Positions 15,501 through 21,704 of a stretch of 30,064 nt of DNA are shown one piece after another. The DNA is from CAYXZQ01 sp964469935 (GTDB lineage: Archaea; Nanobdellota; Nanobdellia; Woesearchaeales; DSVV01): contig CAYXZQ010000021.1 in assembly GCA_964469935.1 (NCBI GenBank), positions 1 to 30,064 of the forward strand. The letters are read 5' to 3'. The notes beneath the pieces were generated by a model. It ran no database searches, was not told the origin of the DNA, and saw nothing but the letters and a program-made list of their open reading frames with translations. Numbering within the stretch: position 1 is the first letter of the stretch; each line of letters starts with the position of its first letter. A program made the position numbers and the translations under genes.

Positions 15501-16792
15501 CTTCCTATTCCTATGTATGTGAACCCCAGCCTCTTCATCTCTTTAGGATCATAGATGTTCCTGCCGTCGACGACAATCGGTTTTTTCAGCAGGGACTTGA
15601 TGGCCTGCCTGTCAAGGTTCCGGAACTCGTCCCATTCAGTCACGACTATTAGCGCGTCGCAGTCCTTGATGGTGTCATAGGGCGACCTGAAGAACCTGAC
15701 GTCCTTGACCTCTTTTTTCGCATTGTCCATGGCTATCGGGTCGAATGCGTGCACCTTGGCTCCCATCTCCTGAAGCTGGGCGATTATCCTGAGTGCCGGC
15801 GCCTCCCTTATGTCGTCTGTCTTGGGCTTAAACGCTATGCCCCATACAGCGACCGTGGCACCCTTGAGCTTCAGGACCCTGGCAAGCTTTCCGACGACTA
15901 CTGTCTTCTGCCTCTCGTTGATGTCATGGACAGCCTCGAAGAGGTCGGATTCGCACTTGTGCTCCTTCAGGGTCGCAATCAGCGCGAGAACGTCCTTGGG
16001 GAAGCAGCTCCCTCCGTAGCCTACGCCTGCCTGGAGGAACCTCGAGCCTATCCTGTTGTCAAGCCCCATGCCCTTTGCGACCTCCTTTATGTCAGCGCCT
16101 GCGGTCTCGCAGAGGTGTGAGAGCTGGTTCATGAAGCTTATCCTTGTGGCGAGCATCGCGTTGCTAGCGTACTTTATGAGCTCTGCGCTCCTGATGTCCG
16201 TTATCATTATCGGGCTGTCGACCCTTGCGACACCCTGGTAGACGGAAGACATGAGATCCCCGGCCTTTTTGCTGTCCGTGCCGACAATCACCCTCTGGGG
16301 ATTCTGGAAATCCTTCACAGCCGAGCCTTCCCTGAGGAACTCGGGGTTGGAGACGACGTCGAAATCTATCTTCTTCTTCAGGTTCTCCCTGATTATCTTC
16401 TTGACCATGGAAGCGGTTCCAACGGGCACTGTGCTCTTGTTGACCACGACCTTGTAGGAATCCATGTACCTGCCGATGTCCCTTGCGACAGCCTTGACAG
16501 CTGTGAGGTCCGCCTCGTGGAACTCGTTCGGAGGCGTGCCCACTGCGAGGAATATGATGTCTGACTTCTGGATCGAGGATTTCGAGTCAGTGGAGAAAGA
16601 GAGCCTCTTCTCCTTGATGTTCTTGTCGAACAGCTCCTTGAGCCCCGGCTCATAGATAGGCAGCTTCCCTTTCTTGAGCATGTCCACCTTGGCCTTGTCG
16701 ATGTCAAGGCATATCACGTCATTTCCGAGATTTGCGAAGCAGGTGCCTGTCACGAGCCCCACGTATCCTGTCCCGACAATCGTAATCTTCAT
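15497..16792 (-). CDS. ugd: UDP-glucose 6-dehydrogenase
   Basis: The 431-residue enzyme starts with the NAD motif GTGYVG (7-12). Other landmarks are LAVGTPPNE, NKSTVPVGT, VVSNPEFLREGSA, ELIKYASNA with Lys207, and the catalytic thiol Cys263 in GYGGSCFPKD. The C-terminal UDP-binding domain has FKPKTDDIREAPA. All residues expected for the two-step oxidation of UDP-glucose to UDP-glucuronate are present. UDP-mannose-type dehydrogenases share the fold, but the downstream glucuronate epimerase favours UDP-glucose. An AGGTGAT ribosome binding site at 16796-16802 precedes the ATG. A TATA-like box lies at 16823-16833. It heads the operon that continues with the epimerase and the flippase-like gene. 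Confidence 0.94.
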   Translation of the reverse strand: MKITIVGTGYVGLVTGTCFANLGNDVICLDIDKAKVDMLKKGKLPIYEPGLKELFDKNIKEKRLSFSTDSKSSIQKSDIIFLAVGTPPNEFHEADLTAVKAVARDIGRYMDSYKVVVNKSTVPVGTASMVKKIIRENLKKKIDFDVVSNPEFLREGSAVKDFQNPQRVIVGTDSKKAGDLMSSVYQGVARVDSPIMITDIRSAELIKYASNAMLATRISFMNQLSHLCETAGADIKEVAKGMGLDNRIGSRFLQAGVGYGGSCFPKDVLALIATLKEHKCESDLFEAVHDINERQKTVVVGKLARVLKLKGATVAVWGIAFKPKTDDIREAPALRIIAQLQEMGAKVHAFDPIAMDNAKKEVKDVRFFRSPYDTIKDCDALIVVTEWDEFRNLDRQAIKSLLKKPIVVDGRNIYDPKEMKRLGFTYIGIGR

Positions 16793-16822
16793 GCTATCAC
16801 CTGGATAGTGGATATTGGGGAT

Positions 16823-16833
16823 TCATTTAAAAA
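16823..16833 (-). promoter_or_regulatory. TATA-like box for ugd operon
   Basis: An ATTTTTAAAT-type sequence on the minus strand is centred about 36 bases before the ATG. Transcription would start near 16803, just ahead of the AGGTGAT ribosome binding site. Confidence 0.45.
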
Positions 16834-16871
16834 TATTGTTAATTTAAGGGCATGCAGGGGCAGACACCGAA

Positions 16872-16882
16872 ATATTTATAAA
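16872..16882 (+). promoter_or_regulatory. TATA box of the 5S rRNA gene
   Basis: ATATTTATAAA is centred near 16877-16878, 25-26 bases before the first base of the predicted 5S rRNA. This is the expected spacing for an archaeal promoter. Confidence 0.7.
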
Positions 16883-16902
16883 GCACTCGGGAATCCAGTC
16901 CC

Positions 16903-17022
16903 ATGTGGACGGCCATAGCAGCCTGGAAATACCCGTTCCCATTTCGAACACGGAAGTCAAGCAGGCTTACGTTCTGCAGTGTACTGTACTTTTGTACGGG
17001 AAATGCAGAAAGCTGTTCACAC
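16903..17022 (+). rRNA. rrf: 5S ribosomal RNA
   Basis: The stretch contains universal 5S features in order: GGCCATAGC (16911-16919), then ATACCCGTTCCCATTTCGAA with CACGGAAGTCAAGC, the conserved B/C helix region, followed by GTACTG. The ends pair: TGTGGACGG (16904-16912) with CTGTTCACA (17013-17021), counting G-U pairs, which makes helix I. The resulting length of about 120 bases is standard. No 16S or 23S sequence adjoins it, and it has its own promoter and a T-rich tail, so it is a stand-alone 5S gene, a known arrangement in several archaeal groups. Exact ends may be off by one to three bases. Confidence 0.93.
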
Positions 17023-17033
17023 TTTTCTCTTCA
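17022..17033 (+). terminator. Oligo-T terminator after 5S rRNA
   Basis: CTTTTCTCTTCA follows helix I directly. Archaeal RNA polymerase terminates at T-rich stretches of this kind. The next gene converges on it, ending at 17054. Confidence 0.45.
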
Positions 17034-17053
17034 TCTATCCCGGCTGCCTGAAA

Positions 17054-17647
17054 TCAGTATTTCCCCTGTCTCAGCCTGTTCTCAAGCTCCTGGCCTTTTC
17101 CCTTGACAGCTGACAGGTATATAGGCATCCCGTAGCCTCCTTCGACAGCGATCACACCTATGCCGTCCTCATTCGTGCTGCATACATGGAGCCCGTCATG
17201 ATACATGCCGTTCGTCCTCTTCACAGGACCCTTCCGGAGCCTTCTTACATGCTCCACATTCCTCATCAGCATATCGACGTAGAGATCCAGTTCGGCAACA
17301 ACGGCCAGGTAGGGATTGTCCGATTCTGAAAATGTTCTCTTCTCATCCACCCCGCACAGGCTGTCTATGCTCCTCTTCACCAAATCTTCATGCAGGGGAT
17401 TATAATTCACTATCAGGAACATGGTGCCCTCTGCCTGGCTGTCGACCACCTTCAGCCCGAGCAGGTTGGAGATCTTCTTCTTCCCGCTCAGCACCCTTGT
17501 CGTCTTATACATCCCGTCAGGTTTTTTCTCCTTGTAGCCCATGGCCACAAACTGGACCTGCGCCTTTCCCTGCAGAACCGACGCCGCCCTGCTCATGCAG
17601 GCTTTCATATATTCCGTCACCCGGCCGTCCTTTGCCATATCCGCCAT
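17054..17647 (-). CDS. Hypothetical protein, unrecognised family
   Basis: I do not recognise this 197-residue protein. It has no signal peptide or membrane segment and looks like a mixed alpha/beta cytoplasmic protein. The N-terminal 20 residues are helical, and strand-like stretches follow (AQVQFVAMGYKE, GTMFLIVNYNP, YLAVVAELDLYVDML, DGIGVIAVEGGYG). Cysteines are scattered and do not form a metal-binding pattern. The ATG at 17647 is well supported by GAGGTGAT (17654-17661), a strong ribosome binding site six bases upstream. Codon use resembles its neighbours. It diverges from another orphan gene across a spacer with inverted repeats, which suggests shared regulation. Confidence 0.75.
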   Translation of the reverse strand: MADMAKDGRVTEYMKACMSRAASVLQGKAQVQFVAMGYKEKKPDGMYKTTRVLSGKKKISNLLGLKVVDSQAEGTMFLIVNYNPLHEDLVKRSIDSLCGVDEKRTFSESDNPYLAVVAELDLYVDMLMRNVEHVRRLRKGPVKRTNGMYHDGLHVCSTNEDGIGVIAVEGGYGMPIYLSAVKGKGQELENRLRQGKY

Positions 17648-17653
17648 CTTCCC

Positions 17654-17661
17654 ATCACCTC
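17654..17661 (-). promoter_or_regulatory. Strong ribosome binding site GAGGTGAT
   Basis: The minus strand reads GAGGTGAT, six bases before the ATG at 17647. It fixes the start of this orphan gene and implies a transcript with a real leader rather than a leaderless one. The stop of the small upstream frame (17660-17662) overlaps it. Confidence 0.6.
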
Positions 17662-17878
17662 AATGTTTTTCCTGGCGACCGTAAAAGTCCAATAACAGGC
17701 AACTGAAATCCATCCGACCGAACCAGTCACCAGAAAGAGTAAATGAGAGGGCTATGCCAGCCAAAACACGATCAGCAGTCTTGATGGCTGTGCTCTCATG
17801 GATTATCATAAACAAAACATCTATATAAACATTTGCAAGGTATGAGAAAGTATGATTTCTCAAACATATATATTTCAA
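17660..17878 (-). CDS. Possible small ORF in the leader of the orphan gene
   Basis: A 72-codon frame ends 12 bases before the next ATG, with its TGA overlapping the GAGGTGAT ribosome binding site. That arrangement would allow translational coupling. An internal ATG at 17809 would give 49 residues. The longer form has a TATA-like CTTATATTGG near 17907. Against it, the frame spans two inverted repeats, its product resembles nothing I know, and chance frames of this size are common. I treat it as unproven. Confidence 0.22.
   Translation of the reverse strand: MKYICLRNHTFSYLANVYIDVLFMIIHESTAIKTADRVLAGIALSFTLSGDWFGRMDFSCLLLDFYGRQEKH
17743..17799. repeat. Inverted repeat / possible stem-loop in orphan-gene spacer
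   Basis: ATGAGAG (17743-17749) pairs perfectly with CTCTCAT (17793-17799). Inside it, CAGCCA (17758-17763) pairs with TGGCTG (17785-17790). The inner loop is 21 bases and the bulges are unequal (8 and 2 bases). On the minus strand it would lie in the leader of the gene at 17054-17647; it could equally be a protein-binding site. Confidence 0.5.
17843..17862. repeat. Perfect 7-bp inverted repeat, candidate operator
   Basis: TGAGAAA (17843-17849), six-base spacer, TTTCTCA (17856-17862). It lies between two TATA-like elements: 17821-17829, usable toward the minus-strand gene, and 17880-17889, usable toward the plus-strand gene. The half-site resembles the ATGAGAG of the repeat at 17743-17799. 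Confidence 0.5.
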
Positions 17879-17879
17879 G

Positions 17880-17889
17880 ATATAAATAG
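17880..17889 (+). promoter_or_regulatory. TATA box for the plus-strand orphan gene
   Basis: ATATAAATAG is centred about 36 bases before the ATG at 17920, predicting a leader of about 10 bases. Confidence 0.55.
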
Positions 17890-17919
17890 TTAAATGACGA
17901 GTTCACCAATATAAGAATC

Positions 17920-18378
17920 ATGGCAAGACGGGACCCTCTGAACCCGTGGGTCTCCTTTATCCTGGAGACCGGCAGGATTACCCCTGATTATGTCGACGCG
18001 ACATACCTGCACAGGAACCCGACATTCAGCTGGAAGCTATGCGCGGCCGAACAGAGGAAAAAGCACCAGGTATCTACCAAGGGCGACCTGGCTGAATGCA
18101 TCCAGGAGCTTGACGAGAGCCTTGAGGAGCAGCTGCCAAAGCTGTACAGGTCCATCAAGAAGAAAGGTTACATGAGGTTTCTCCTGGAAATAGAAGAGAA
18201 GGAATTCCTCATGATTGACTTCCAGAGAGGCCTGCCGAAAGACGTCAAGCAATATCTTGCCTATGTTGAATTGAACAGGCATGAGATCCTGATGACAAGA
18301 TATTTCCCGGACATCCTCAAGCCGAAGGATGACCCGGCCTCTCCTGATCCGCCGGCAGGTACATGCCCTTATATGTAA
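17920..18378 (+). CDS. Hypothetical protein, unrecognised family
   Basis: I do not recognise this 152-residue protein. It appears soluble and mainly helical, basic and acidic residues alternate (ECIQELDESLEEQLPKLYRSIKKK), and the C-terminal tail is proline-rich (DDPASPDPPAGTCPYM). The middle part EIEEKEFLMIDFQRGLPKDV may form a strand-turn-helix. There is no signal peptide, membrane helix or metal site. A TATA box at 17880-17889 supports the ATG at 17920. Its stop directly abuts the stop of the converging PfkB kinase gene. It shares a repeat-bearing spacer with the divergent orphan gene ending at 17054. Confidence 0.72.
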   Translation: MARRDPLNPWVSFILETGRITPDYVDATYLHRNPTFSWKLCAAEQRKKHQVSTKGDLAECIQELDESLEEQLPKLYRSIKKKGYMRFLLEIEEKEFLMIDFQRGLPKDVKQYLAYVELNRHEILMTRYFPDILKPKDDPASPDPPAGTCPYM

Positions 18379-19359
18379 TCACCTGCCGTTCTCGAACATC
18401 TCTTTCGCTTCCTTCTTCATCTCGTCGGATAGCAGGGCTCCCATCTGCGAAACCGCCTTCGCTCCCATGAAAGAGCCCATCTTGCCGGCCTTCCTTATAT
18501 CCCTGTCCTTCAGGTAACTATAGAGGAAACCGGCTGCATAGAGGTCGCCTGCGCCTGTGGTGTCCACTGCCTTCGCCTCGAACGGCGATATCCTGTATGA
18601 TTTCTTTTCGGACACGACAAAGCTTCCCTGGGGCCCTGCCTTGACTATGACGACCGGGACATATTCGCCGACTGCCTTTGCAGCCTCTTTGGGCTCAAGG
18701 CCAGTGAAACGCTTTGCCTCATCCTCATTCATGAAGACAATGTCAACATATTTCATTATATCCAGGATCCCTCCCATGTTCCTCTTGACTATCTCCGGGT
18801 CTGCAAGATCCATCACCACTAGTGTCCTGTGCTTTTTCGCAAGCTCGATTGCGCGCATGACAGCAGCATTTATGGATTCGAACTCATAGCCTGTGAAATA
18901 AAAGATCCTGCTCTGGGCAATGTCGTCCTCCAGGATGGATTTCTCATCCACCCTTGAAGCAGCTCCGAGACTGACCCCGAAAGTCCTGTCAGCATCAGGC
19001 GTCACGAAATTCAGGACTTTCCCTGTCCTTGAATTCGCGCTCCTGAGAAGCCTCGGGGTCACGCCCTCCCTGGATATCACCTCCTCGAAATGCCTGCCGA
19101 ACTTCCCATTGCCGACCTTTCCGCTGAGGATGCACCTCCCTCCGAGAGCTGCTATCGCCATCATCGTGTTGGAGACCGCTCCTGCAGGGACCATCTTGTG
19201 CTCTGTGAACTCCTCCAGGAGAGAGTGGGTCCTGCCTTCCTCAAGAATATTGAATACGCCTTTCTTCAGATGTATCTCCTCGAGCTCCTTGTCCCCTACC
19301 CTGATCAAAAAATCCAGGAGGGTGTTGCCGAGGCCGAAGACATCGTATTTCTTCTTCAT
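18379..19359 (-). CDS. PfkB family carbohydrate/nucleoside kinase
   Basis: The 326-residue protein has both PfkB signatures. The first region is PAGAVSNTMMAIAALGG (58-74), followed by GKVGNGKFG. The second is DTTGAGDLYAAGFL (266-279), with Asp272 as catalytic base and GAGD as anion hole. NEDEA (211-215) is the metal/phosphate-loop motif. N-terminal YDVFGLGNTLLDFL and overall similarity to adenosine-kinase-like members suggest a nucleoside or sugar substrate, which sequence alone cannot define. A TATA box at 19382-19390 predicts a leaderless mRNA. The phosphodiesterase-like gene lies 44 bases upstream on the same strand. Confidence 0.9.
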   Translation of the reverse strand: MKKKYDVFGLGNTLLDFLIRVGDKELEEIHLKKGVFNILEEGRTHSLLEEFTEHKMVPAGAVSNTMMAIAALGGRCILSGKVGNGKFGRHFEEVISREGVTPRLLRSANSRTGKVLNFVTPDADRTFGVSLGAASRVDEKSILEDDIAQSRIFYFTGYEFESINAAVMRAIELAKKHRTLVVMDLADPEIVKRNMGGILDIMKYVDIVFMNEDEAKRFTGLEPKEAAKAVGEYVPVVIVKAGPQGSFVVSEKKSYRISPFEAKAVDTTGAGDLYAAGFLYSYLKDRDIRKAGKMGSFMGAKAVSQMGALLSDEMKKEAKEMFENGR

Positions 19360-19381
19360 GCTCAGGCGGTATACAGCAGAA

Positions 19382-19390
19382 GTTTATATT
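19382..19390 (-). promoter_or_regulatory. TATA box for the PfkB kinase gene
   Basis: AATATAAAC on the minus strand is centred 27 bases before the ATG at 19359, predicting a leaderless transcript. Confidence 0.55.
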
Positions 19391-19403
19391 TTTTTATATT
19401 GAT

Positions 19404-20552
19404 TCAGCACCTGACCAAAACAAGAGGGACATGCATCTCCTCTCTGCTCACGCCTCCGTGCCTGCCGACATGACTGCTCTTCCTCTCTCCCGCAAGAGTG
19501 TCGCTGAGAGCATAATCATCCTTCATGACAAGTACATAGTCCCCCACCCTGTCTGAGAGCCTCGGGTCAGGCTTTCCCGGGCCGAACCAGCCTTTCTTCA
19601 CGAGCTCGCTGCTCTTATACATATGGCAGACATGCCTTAGATTCTTCCTTACATAGGCCTCGAACTGCTTCGCCTTCGAAGGCCTGACATAGCAGTAGGC
19701 TGCCCTTGACTCGCCGCACAAGGGAAGCGCCAGGGTTTCCTGGAGCTTTGGATGGGACTCCAGCCTGACCTGTCGTGTCTTCGGTGAATTCATCAGGCCG
19801 TGGTCTGCTGTGATTATGACTGTCGAGCCGGTTCCCTCGAGCGAGCGCGTAAACCCGGCGACTGCATCGTCGATCTCCCTGAAATGCGCTATCGCCCTCC
19901 TGTCCCCTGTCCCGTACTCATGGCAAAGATGGTCGAGCTCAGGCCAGTACACATAGACAAGCTTTTTCCCAGGCTTTCGGACAGCCTTTGCTGCCTGGCG
20001 GAACATCCCATTAAGGGTAGTATAAGGCAGAATCTTCGCCCTGCCCCTGAAAGCCCTGGTATAAGGTGTCGCAGATAGATGCCTCTGCTGCACTAGATAT
20101 GAGCTGCATCTTATCCTGTCGAAGACCGGCTTTTCCGGAAATATTTCCAGCGGCTCTGCATTGAACCTGCCGCCTGCCCTGAACCTGAACCTGAGCGGGA
20201 TGCCGACTCCGCCGAGCTCCTTGTAATGCATGAACCAGCCTGTGACAGCATGCCTTGAAGGAGGAAGACCTGTCCTGAAAGTCGTTATCGCAGCTGCTGT
20301 CGTGGAGGGAAAGACAGACGTCATCCTGGACCTCGTATTCTCCCATAGAAACGAGCCTTTGCCGTGCTTTCTCAGGAACTCGTAGCCCATGCCGTCTATG
20401 ATCACCAGAATGATGTTCTTCGATTTTTTGAGTGTGGATGGAGGCAGGGCCTTCAGGGCACCATATCCCTTCCTATTGCCGAGCGCAGAAGTTATCGAGC
20501 TCATCAGATTCACGATGCTTTTGTCCTTGTAATCAGGGAGATGCATCCTCAT
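19404..20552 (-). CDS. Alkaline phosphatase superfamily (phosphodiesterase/PglZ-like) protein
   Basis: The 382-residue protein has the metal-binding layout of the type I phosphodiesterase/nucleotide pyrophosphatase group. Features are IIDGMGYEFL (Asp53), the threonine nucleophile region FPSTTAAAITTFRTG (81-95), ELDHLCHEYG (Asp207, His211), ITADHG (Asp250, His251) and a C-terminal HVGRHGGVSREEMHVPLV with the last metal histidine. No signal peptide is seen, so it probably acts in the cytoplasm. Substrates in this group range from nucleotides to phospholipid head groups and cannot be assigned. The start forms an ATGA overlap with a small upstream frame; an alternative ATG is at 20546. Confidence 0.88.
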   Translation of the reverse strand: MRMHLPDYKDKSIVNLMSSITSALGNRKGYGALKALPPSTLKKSKNIILVIIDGMGYEFLRKHGKGSFLWENTRSRMTSVFPSTTAAAITTFRTGLPPSRHAVTGWFMHYKELGGVGIPLRFRFRAGGRFNAEPLEIFPEKPVFDRIRCSSYLVQQRHLSATPYTRAFRGRAKILPYTTLNGMFRQAAKAVRKPGKKLVYVYWPELDHLCHEYGTGDRRAIAHFREIDDAVAGFTRSLEGTGSTVIITADHGLMNSPKTRQVRLESHPKLQETLALPLCGESRAAYCYVRPSKAKQFEAYVRKNLRHVCHMYKSSELVKKGWFGPGKPDPRLSDRVGDYVLVMKDDYALSDTLAGERKSSHVGRHGGVSREEMHVPLVLVRC

Positions 20553-20728
20553 CGCTGAACACCCTTCTGTTTTAAATCTTTTGGATTTGTCCTGCTGAAG
20601 ATTATCTCACCTGGCGGACCTTGCTTGAAAAAGAGAACCCCGACCTGGTAATCGACGAGCTTTCCGAACTTCTGGGCATATTCACCTAAAGAACAATCAT
20701 GACCACTCCTGCAATCATCACCAGGCAT
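20549..20728 (-). CDS. Possible 59-residue protein between EamA and phosphatase genes
   Basis: A 59-codon frame fills the otherwise empty 133 bases between two minus-strand genes. Its ATG (20726-20728) lies inside the 3' end of the EamA gene, overlapping it by 43 bases. Its TGA forms an ATGA overlap with the phosphatase start. From residue 15 the product reads like a normal small soluble protein (GEYAQKFGKLVDYQVGVLFF, then KQGPPGEIIFSRTNPKDLK). The first 14 residues lie in the overlap and are cysteine-rich by consequence. I do not recognise a family. The tight coupling on both sides supports a real gene; the start and function are uncertain. Confidence 0.45.
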   Translation of the reverse strand: MPGDDCRSGHDCSLGEYAQKFGKLVDYQVGVLFFKQGPPGEIIFSRTNPKDLKQKGVQR

Positions 20729-21558
20729 GCGAAGCCCTTTCTCAGCAGGTTCTTCTCATGGAAGAGCTCCCCGCCGACAATGGTCGTGAAGAACGCGCTC
20801 ATCCTCTTTATGGGCAGGACAAGTCCGACGTATGCCACTTTAACCGCGCTTATCTGCGCATACCTGTAACTCACCGTGAGCACTGCAACAAGCAACAGCC
20901 ATGGCTGGGCATTCCTGATTCCGTTCCTTATGCCCCTTATGCCGTCATGGAACAGGGTTATCATGACAAGGAAATGGAAAGCGAGAAAGACATGGACTAT
21001 TGCAAGATAGGTAATCGGTGCAATCCCGAATGTGGAGAGCATCATCCTGTCGCCCACTGCAGACACGCTGTAGAGAAGGAGCGCGATGAGGATGAAATAG
21101 AAATATTTCGACTGTTTGATCGTCCTTATGGGATGGAGTAGATTGTGGTAATCCTCAAGCTCAAGGATGTATGAGCCCATTATGAGCACTGCAATGCCGC
21201 CTGCCTGGAAAAAGGTGAGCTTTTCGCCGAGGATGAAGAATGCGAGGACTGCGCTTATCCCCGGCCCCATGACGAGCAGGGGCGAGGCAGCGCTAATCTC
21301 CATGTGCCTTATGCTCTTTGCGATAAGCAGAAAACCTGTCGCTCCGAACAGGGTCAGGAAGAAGATTCCCACGATTATATTTATGCTGATGCCTGAAAAA
21401 TCGATGAAGAAGAACAATGGAAGAGACAGGAGCAGGTTGAGCACTGCCAGGCTTGCCGAGAACTCCATGGCATGCTGCCTTATGAGGGTCTTCTTCTGCA
21501 CTATCCCTGCTGCTGATGCGAAGAATGCGCAGATGAGGGCGTATGCGAGCCATGCCAT
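20686..21558 (-). CDS. EamA/DMT family transporter
   Basis: The 290-residue protein has ten hydrophobic segments in two halves, the duplicated EamA layout of drug/metabolite transporters. Typical EamA features are AASPLLVMGPGISAVLAFFILGE in the first half, shown here in part as SPLLVMGPGI and FFILGEKLTF, and VGLVLPIKRMSAFFTTIVGG in the second, with GELFHE after it. The transported compound is unknown. A TATA box at 21581-21592 is centred 28 bases before the ATG, so the mRNA is probably leaderless. Its 3' end overlaps the possible 59-residue gene, which may be co-transcribed with it. Confidence 0.9.
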   Translation of the reverse strand: MAWLAYALICAFFASAAGIVQKKTLIRQHAMEFSASLAVLNLLLSLPLFFFIDFSGISINIIVGIFFLTLFGATGFLLIAKSIRHMEISAASPLLVMGPGISAVLAFFILGEKLTFFQAGGIAVLIMGSYILELEDYHNLLHPIRTIKQSKYFYFILIALLLYSVSAVGDRMMLSTFGIAPITYLAIVHVFLAFHFLVMITLFHDGIRGIRNGIRNAQPWLLLVAVLTVSYRYAQISAVKVAYVGLVLPIKRMSAFFTTIVGGELFHEKNLLRKGFACLVMIAGVVMIVL

Positions 21559-21580
21559 GGCTCAAATCCCGGCAGATGGC

Positions 21581-21592
21581 ATTTATATATTT
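21581..21592 (-). promoter_or_regulatory. TATA box for the EamA transporter
   Basis: AAATATATAAAT on the minus strand is centred about 28 bases before the ATG at 21558. The divergent histidine kinase promoter lies about 50 bases away. Confidence 0.6.
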
Positions 21593-21634
21593 TTTGCGAG
21601 ATAAGCCTTATATTTGTCACTAAGTAATGAAAAC

Positions 21635-21644
21635 ATTTATATAC
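21635..21644 (+). promoter_or_regulatory. TATA box for the hybrid histidine kinase
   Basis: ATTTATATAC predicts transcription from about 21666. That excludes the upstream ATG at 21627 as the start and favours the ATG at 21705, with a leader of about 39 bases. Confidence 0.55.
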
Positions 21645-21704
21645 GATTGGTTATTCATCGTCCGGAACAGCTGGATAAATCAGGAACCAGGCCGGCGTGA
21701 TAAT

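Noticed and set aside
16793..16902. Possible small RNA or gene between ugd and 5S rRNA
   Set aside because: I see only the ribosome binding site and TATA-like box of ugd and the TATA box of 5S; no frame or stem stands out.
17648..17919. tRNA gene in the orphan spacer
   Set aside because: No GTTCRA-type T-loop next to a matching acceptor stem was found; the structure present is the inverted repeats reported.
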